From positions 1-30,590 of the forward strand of contig JAUCGN010000001.1 of NCBI GenBank assembly GCA_030378125.1: a stretch of 30,590 bases of DNA. The letters are read 5' to 3'. How positions within the stretch are numbered: position 1 is the first letter of the stretch; every line of letters begins with the position of its first letter. This DNA is from Thiotrichales bacterium HSG1. GTDB taxonomy: Bacteria; Pseudomonadota; Gammaproteobacteria; Beggiatoales; Beggiatoaceae. A model generated the notes under the pieces. It was not told the origin of the DNA, ran no database searches, and saw nothing but the letters and a program-made list of their open reading frames with translations. Both the position numbers and the translations under genes were made by a program. Below are positions 27,793 to 30,590 of the stretch, piece after piece.

Positions 27793-27822
27793 ATTTTTAC
27801 TATTAAATTTGAGGCTATATGA

Positions 27823-28143
27823 ATGTTTATCAAAAAATATTTGATCATCTTTAGTTTATTGTCTTGTCTGATTCCTTTACCCACTTTCGCTACATCTTAT
27901 TGGACTCCAATGTTACAAAATTGGAACTTGTATCTTGATAATGGGGTAGCCTATGTGAATGCGTACAACATGCCTAGTCATTGCATCCATAGACGAGCTG
28001 AAATTGAAATAACCACCGATGATAAATATCAAAATTTTTTATTTGATTTTACTTTGGCTATGTATCAACTTAGAAGACAGCTTAAGATTGTGATTGATAA
28101 CGATCAGACGGTATGTAAAATCATGGGCGTTGCTGACAAGTAA
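27823..28143 (+). CDS. Small secreted protein
   Basis: I do not recognise the family. The 106-residue protein has a signal peptide (MFIKKYLIIFSLLSCLIPLPTFA) and a mature part of about 80 residues beginning TSYWTPMLQNWNLYLDN. Two cysteines, in PSHCIH and TVCKIMG, could form one disulfide. Its mixed strand and helix pattern suggests a compact periplasmic domain. GAGG eight bases before the ATG and the promoter at 27764-27792 support expression as its own unit. A small hairpin follows at 28180-28194. Confidence 0.75.
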   Translation: MFIKKYLIIFSLLSCLIPLPTFATSYWTPMLQNWNLYLDNGVAYVNAYNMPSHCIHRRAEIEITTDDKYQNFLFDFTLAMYQLRRQLKIVIDNDQTVCKIMGVADK

Positions 28144-28179
28144 TAAAAATTATTAAAGTTTAATTATTATTTTTAAAGA

Positions 28180-28194
28180 GGGGCTATAAGCCCC
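28180..28194. terminator. Short hairpin, possible terminator
   Basis: GGGGCT-ATA-AGCCCC is a perfect 6-base GC-rich stem 37 bases after the stop of the small secreted protein. No T tract follows, so termination is uncertain. Confidence 0.45.
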
Positions 28195-28335
28195 TGTAAT
28201 AGCTAAAATTATAACTAAATTCTAATATCCTCAATATGTTCGAGATGGTGTGGTTCAACATAGTTGTCAATATATCTGTTAAGAATATCCTATTACCTAT
28301 TATTGCACTGAATAGCTGATAAATAATATTAATTC

Positions 28336-28364
28336 TTGCTTTATCATATTCTAAATGCGATAAT
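28336..28364 (+). promoter_or_regulatory. Promoter candidate for bamD
   Basis: TTGCTT (28336-28341), a 17-base spacer and GATAAT (28359-28364) lie about 38 bases before ATG 28402. Confidence 0.45.
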
Positions 28365-28401
28365 TTTCCATATGTAAAAAAATTCCCTTTAGGATTTTAT
28401 A

Positions 28402-29166
28402 ATGAAATATATAATTATTACAATTTTATCTTTAAACTTGTTTGCGTGTGGTGTATTGTCCGAACCTGAAACTGAAAAATGGTCAGCTAATAAAATTTAT
28501 GAAGAAGCCAAAGAAGCTTTTGCAGTGGGAGATTATGAAAGTGCGATTCGATATTATGAGTTATTAGAAGCTCGTTATCCATTTGGAAAATATGCCCAAC
28601 AAGCTCAAATGGAAATTATTTATTCTTACTACAAATACCAAGAACCGGCCTCCGCAATAGCAGCAGCAAATTTATTTATTAAATTATACCCACGCCATCC
28701 TAAAGTTGATTATGCTTATTATTTGAAAGGATTAGTTAATTTTGAACTTCACCAAGGAACTTTAGACCGATTTTTACCAATAGATCGCTCACAACGGGAA
28801 CAAATGGCAGCAGTGCAATCTTTTCAGGATTTTTCTGAACTGGTAGCACGTTTTCCTGACAGTGAGTATAGTAAAGATGCAAGACAACGTATGGTTCACT
28901 TACGCAATAGAGCGGCCCGACATGAGTTACATGTAGCAAATTTTTATATGAAACGAGAAGCTTATTTAGCCGCAGCGAATCGAGCTAAAACAGTGATAAA
29001 GTCTTACCAACGTACCCCAGCAATTCCACATGCACTAACAATCTTGGCTAGAGCTTATAAAATCATGGGATTACAGGATTTATCAGATAGTACGTTGAAG
29101 ATATTGAAATTAAATTATCCTAATCATCCGGGTATTATTAAAATAGAGAATTTGGCGGTAAGGTAA
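28402..29166 (+). CDS. bamD: Outer-membrane assembly lipoprotein BamD
   Basis: BamD is an essential lipoprotein of the Bam complex that inserts beta-barrels into the outer membrane. The 254-residue protein has the lipobox LFAC, with Cys16 lipidated. TPR-like helices follow the family order: IYEEAKEAFAVGDYESAIRYYE, ARYPFGKYAQQAQMEIIYSYY, PRHPKVDYAYYLKGLVNF, the DRSQREQ loop, FPDSEYSKDARQRM and KREAYLAAANRAKTVI. The length is normal. AGGA upstream supports the start. The gene converges on dprA with a palindromic spacer. Confidence 0.96.
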   Translation: MKYIIITILSLNLFACGVLSEPETEKWSANKIYEEAKEAFAVGDYESAIRYYELLEARYPFGKYAQQAQMEIIYSYYKYQEPASAIAAANLFIKLYPRHPKVDYAYYLKGLVNFELHQGTLDRFLPIDRSQREQMAAVQSFQDFSELVARFPDSEYSKDARQRMVHLRNRAARHELHVANFYMKREAYLAAANRAKTVIKSYQRTPAIPHALTILARAYKIMGLQDLSDSTLKILKLNYPNHPGIIKIENLAVR

Positions 29167-29196
29167 ATACAATTGATATAGCTTGTTACCCTACTA

Positions 29197-29270
29197 TATT
29201 CACCAATTTAATAGTTGTTTCAGGAATGAAGTGAATTTTTCGAAACAACAGATTTTGATATTGGTGAATA
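29197..29270. repeat. Nested palindrome between bamD and dprA
   Basis: The outer arms TATTCACCAAT (29197-29207) and ATTGGTGAATA (29260-29270) are perfect. Inside, GTTGTTTC (29214-29221) pairs with GAAACAAC (29242-29249). The inner motif with GGAATGAA resembles the element upstream of nuoA. Lying between convergent genes, it probably also stops transcription. Confidence 0.7.
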
Positions 29271-29281
29271 CTTATTACAGA

Positions 29282-30394
29282 TCACTTCAACCCATAAATA
29301 CCACCAGACTGCATAGTAATCAAGCCCTGTAATTCCAGCATAAGCAAGATAGAAGAAATTTTGCTAACATCCAAATCGGATAACTCAACTAAACCATCAA
29401 TAGAATTAGGACTGGTGGTTAAATGTTCCAGTATAAGTTGATGTTCAGCATCCAAATTTTTTACTTTTTCAGTTGGTATAATTGGATTTGCAGTATTTGG
29501 GTCTACCGTCGGAGGAGCTTGATAAACATGTAACTCTTCAAGGATGTCAGTTATGTTTTCTACTAACTTGGCTCCTTCCTTAATTAAACGGTGACTGCCT
29601 TTTGTTAGCGGATTATAAATGGAACTAGGGGTTACGAAAACCTCACGACCTTGTTTTAAAGCATGTTGAACTGTGTACAAAGCTCCACTTCTATTCGGGG
29701 CTTCTATGACCAATACACCTAAACATAAACCACTGACAATACGACTTCTAATCGGAAAATTATGACGTTTTACTGTAGTCCCAATTGGCAATTCTGAAAT
29801 TAAAGCTCCCCCATTCTGGACAATTTTATGAGCAAGCTCACGATGTTTAGGTGGGTACACTCGGTCCAGACCAGTACCTGCAACAGCAATAGTTTTACCC
29901 GAAGCACTTAAAGCTCCAATATGACCTGCACCATCAATACCATAAGCCATTCCACTGGTAATGGTAAATCCTTGATAAGACAGACTGGTAGCAAATTCTT
30001 TTGCAGCCATCTCCCCCTCTCTGGAAGGATTGCGAGTTCCCACAATAGCTATTTGTTGAGTTACTAACAATTTGTAGTTGCCATGCACAAATAATATTGG
30101 TGGAGCGTCATCAATGTTTTTCAACATTGTCGGATAGTCAGGATGTTCTAAAGTCAAAGCATGATTATCTGGTTGCTCTAGCCATAACATATCATTTTCG
30201 ATAATTCGCCAATCAACATTTTCCAAATATTTTATTAAATTGGCTTTCATTTTTATAGCTTGCCATTCGGCACGACCAGCTGCAAAAATATTTTGTAAAC
30301 TACCAAAGTATTTTAATAAACGTATAAAATTGACTGGTCCCACACCCGGAGCATGAGATAAAGCCAACCAATATTTAATATTTTCGGACTTCAA
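29282..30394 (-). CDS. dprA: DNA-processing protein DprA
   Basis: DprA binds incoming single-stranded DNA and loads RecA during natural transformation. The 370-residue protein has an N-terminal helical region with GVGPVNFIRLLKYFG. The Rossmann-like core carries AIVGTRNPSREGE, SGMAYGIDGAGHIGAL, AVAGTGLDRVYPPKH and the RHNFPIRSRIVSGL arginine-rich segment. A C-terminal winged-helix domain (about residues 315-370) follows. The start is TTG 30394, overlapping the stop of the upstream LysM gene as TTGA; no ATG lies in the right place. The LysM-dprA pair is the usual gammaproteobacterial arrangement. Confidence 0.95.
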   Translation of the reverse strand: MKSENIKYWLALSHAPGVGPVNFIRLLKYFGSLQNIFAAGRAEWQAIKMKANLIKYLENVDWRIIENDMLWLEQPDNHALTLEHPDYPTMLKNIDDAPPILFVHGNYKLLVTQQIAIVGTRNPSREGEMAAKEFATSLSYQGFTITSGMAYGIDGAGHIGALSASGKTIAVAGTGLDRVYPPKHRELAHKIVQNGGALISELPIGTTVKRHNFPIRSRIVSGLCLGVLVIEAPNRSGALYTVQHALKQGREVFVTPSSIYNPLTKGSHRLIKEGAKLVENITDILEELHVYQAPPTVDPNTANPIIPTEKVKNLDAEHQLILEHLTTSPNSIDGLVELSDLDVSKISSILLMLELQGLITMQSGGIYGLK

Positions 30395-30590
30395 GGTACA
30401 GTAACAATATCAAATTGGTTAATAGGTTTTTCTGCTTTGGTGACTAAAGCATAACTAACTTGTTCAAAAACTTTATAAACTAATAATTTTCCTACTTTTT
30501 GTTGTGGCAACATGACTTCCTCATCAGAAATTTTATCTTTTATTAAACGAGATGGTTTTGCAATTGCCAACATATGGCCTCTTTCAATCC
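30391..30590 (-). CDS. LysM-domain protein, C-terminal fragment (runs off the window)
   Basis: The frame is open from the window edge at 30590 to a stop at 30391, so the 5' end with any LysM repeat is outside. The visible part (ERGHMLAIAKPSRLI, then VGKLLVYKVFEQVSYALVTKAEKPI) matches the C-terminus of the LysM protein that commonly precedes dprA in gammaproteobacteria. The internal ATG at 30573 is not the true start. The stop overlaps the dprA start by four bases, which suggests coupled translation. Confidence 0.8.
   Translation of the reverse strand, partial: IERGHMLAIAKPSRLIKDKISDEEVMLPQQKVGKLLVYKVFEQVSYALVTKAEKPINQFDIVTVP

Noticed and set aside
28215..28289. Minus-strand open stretch reading YIDNYVEPHHLEHIEDIRI before bamD
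   Set aside because: It is 24 codons, has no start codon and is bounded by stops. It might be a decayed gene end, but there is nothing to identify it.

Overview
This AT-rich window (roughly one third G+C by eye, not computed) looks like the chromosome of a gammaproteobacterium. BamD, DprA preceded by a LysM protein, zinc-type L31, TadA, ThiC, MoaA, BioD and NuoA/NuoB support that. The large CHAT protein, the ODP-type diiron protein and intergenic regions full of imperfect palindromes remind me of large sulfur bacteria (Thiotrichales/Beggiatoaceae). That assignment is an inference from gene style only.

Layout. Positions 1-528 hold no gene I can see. Positions 529-4585 are a three-gene cassette: a 76-aa protein, a 107-aa winged-helix-like protein, and a 1140-aa CHAT protease / STAND NTPase / TPR protein whose TPR array has an exact 120-bp DNA period. 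Downstream, the 3' end of the CHAT gene was copied twice as a 189-bp tandem repeat. Positions 5189-7375 (minus) hold a multi-pass membrane protein with a helix-hairpin-helix-like tail and an exported FecR-like protein. Positions 7764-10213 hold convergent tadA and thiC. Positions 10593-13064 hold a WHy/LEA-type lipoprotein, a small OmpA-like protein and a TMEM43 homologue. Positions 13153-16781 hold a MoeB/ThiF enzyme, a receiver-PAS-GGDEF-EAL regulator and a beta-barrel protein. Positions 17177-18250 hold an unrecognised secreted protein behind two tandem promoter candidates.

Positions 18695-22181 (plus) carry nuoA-nuoB without the rest of the nuo operon, then moaA, bioD and a GrpE-like protein. 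Positions 22223-25612 (minus) carry a cytosolic cyclophilin, an exported cyclophilin with an acidic repeated tail, an ODP-like diiron protein, rpmE and an unrecognised protein. Positions 25613-26208 contain a decayed IS200/IS605 transposase end with its terminal hairpin. Positions 26209-29166 (plus) carry a TPR-OmpA protein, a second and N-terminally shorter MoeB/ThiF paralogue, a small secreted protein and bamD. Positions 29282-30590 (minus) carry dprA and the 3' end of an upstream LysM gene.

Housekeeping functions here (cofactor synthesis, envelope assembly, translation, respiration) are ordinary. The two unusual layers are the CHAT-STAND-TPR cassette, plausibly an internal-threat sensor and protease system, and the dense set of small palindromic elements in the intergenic DNA.
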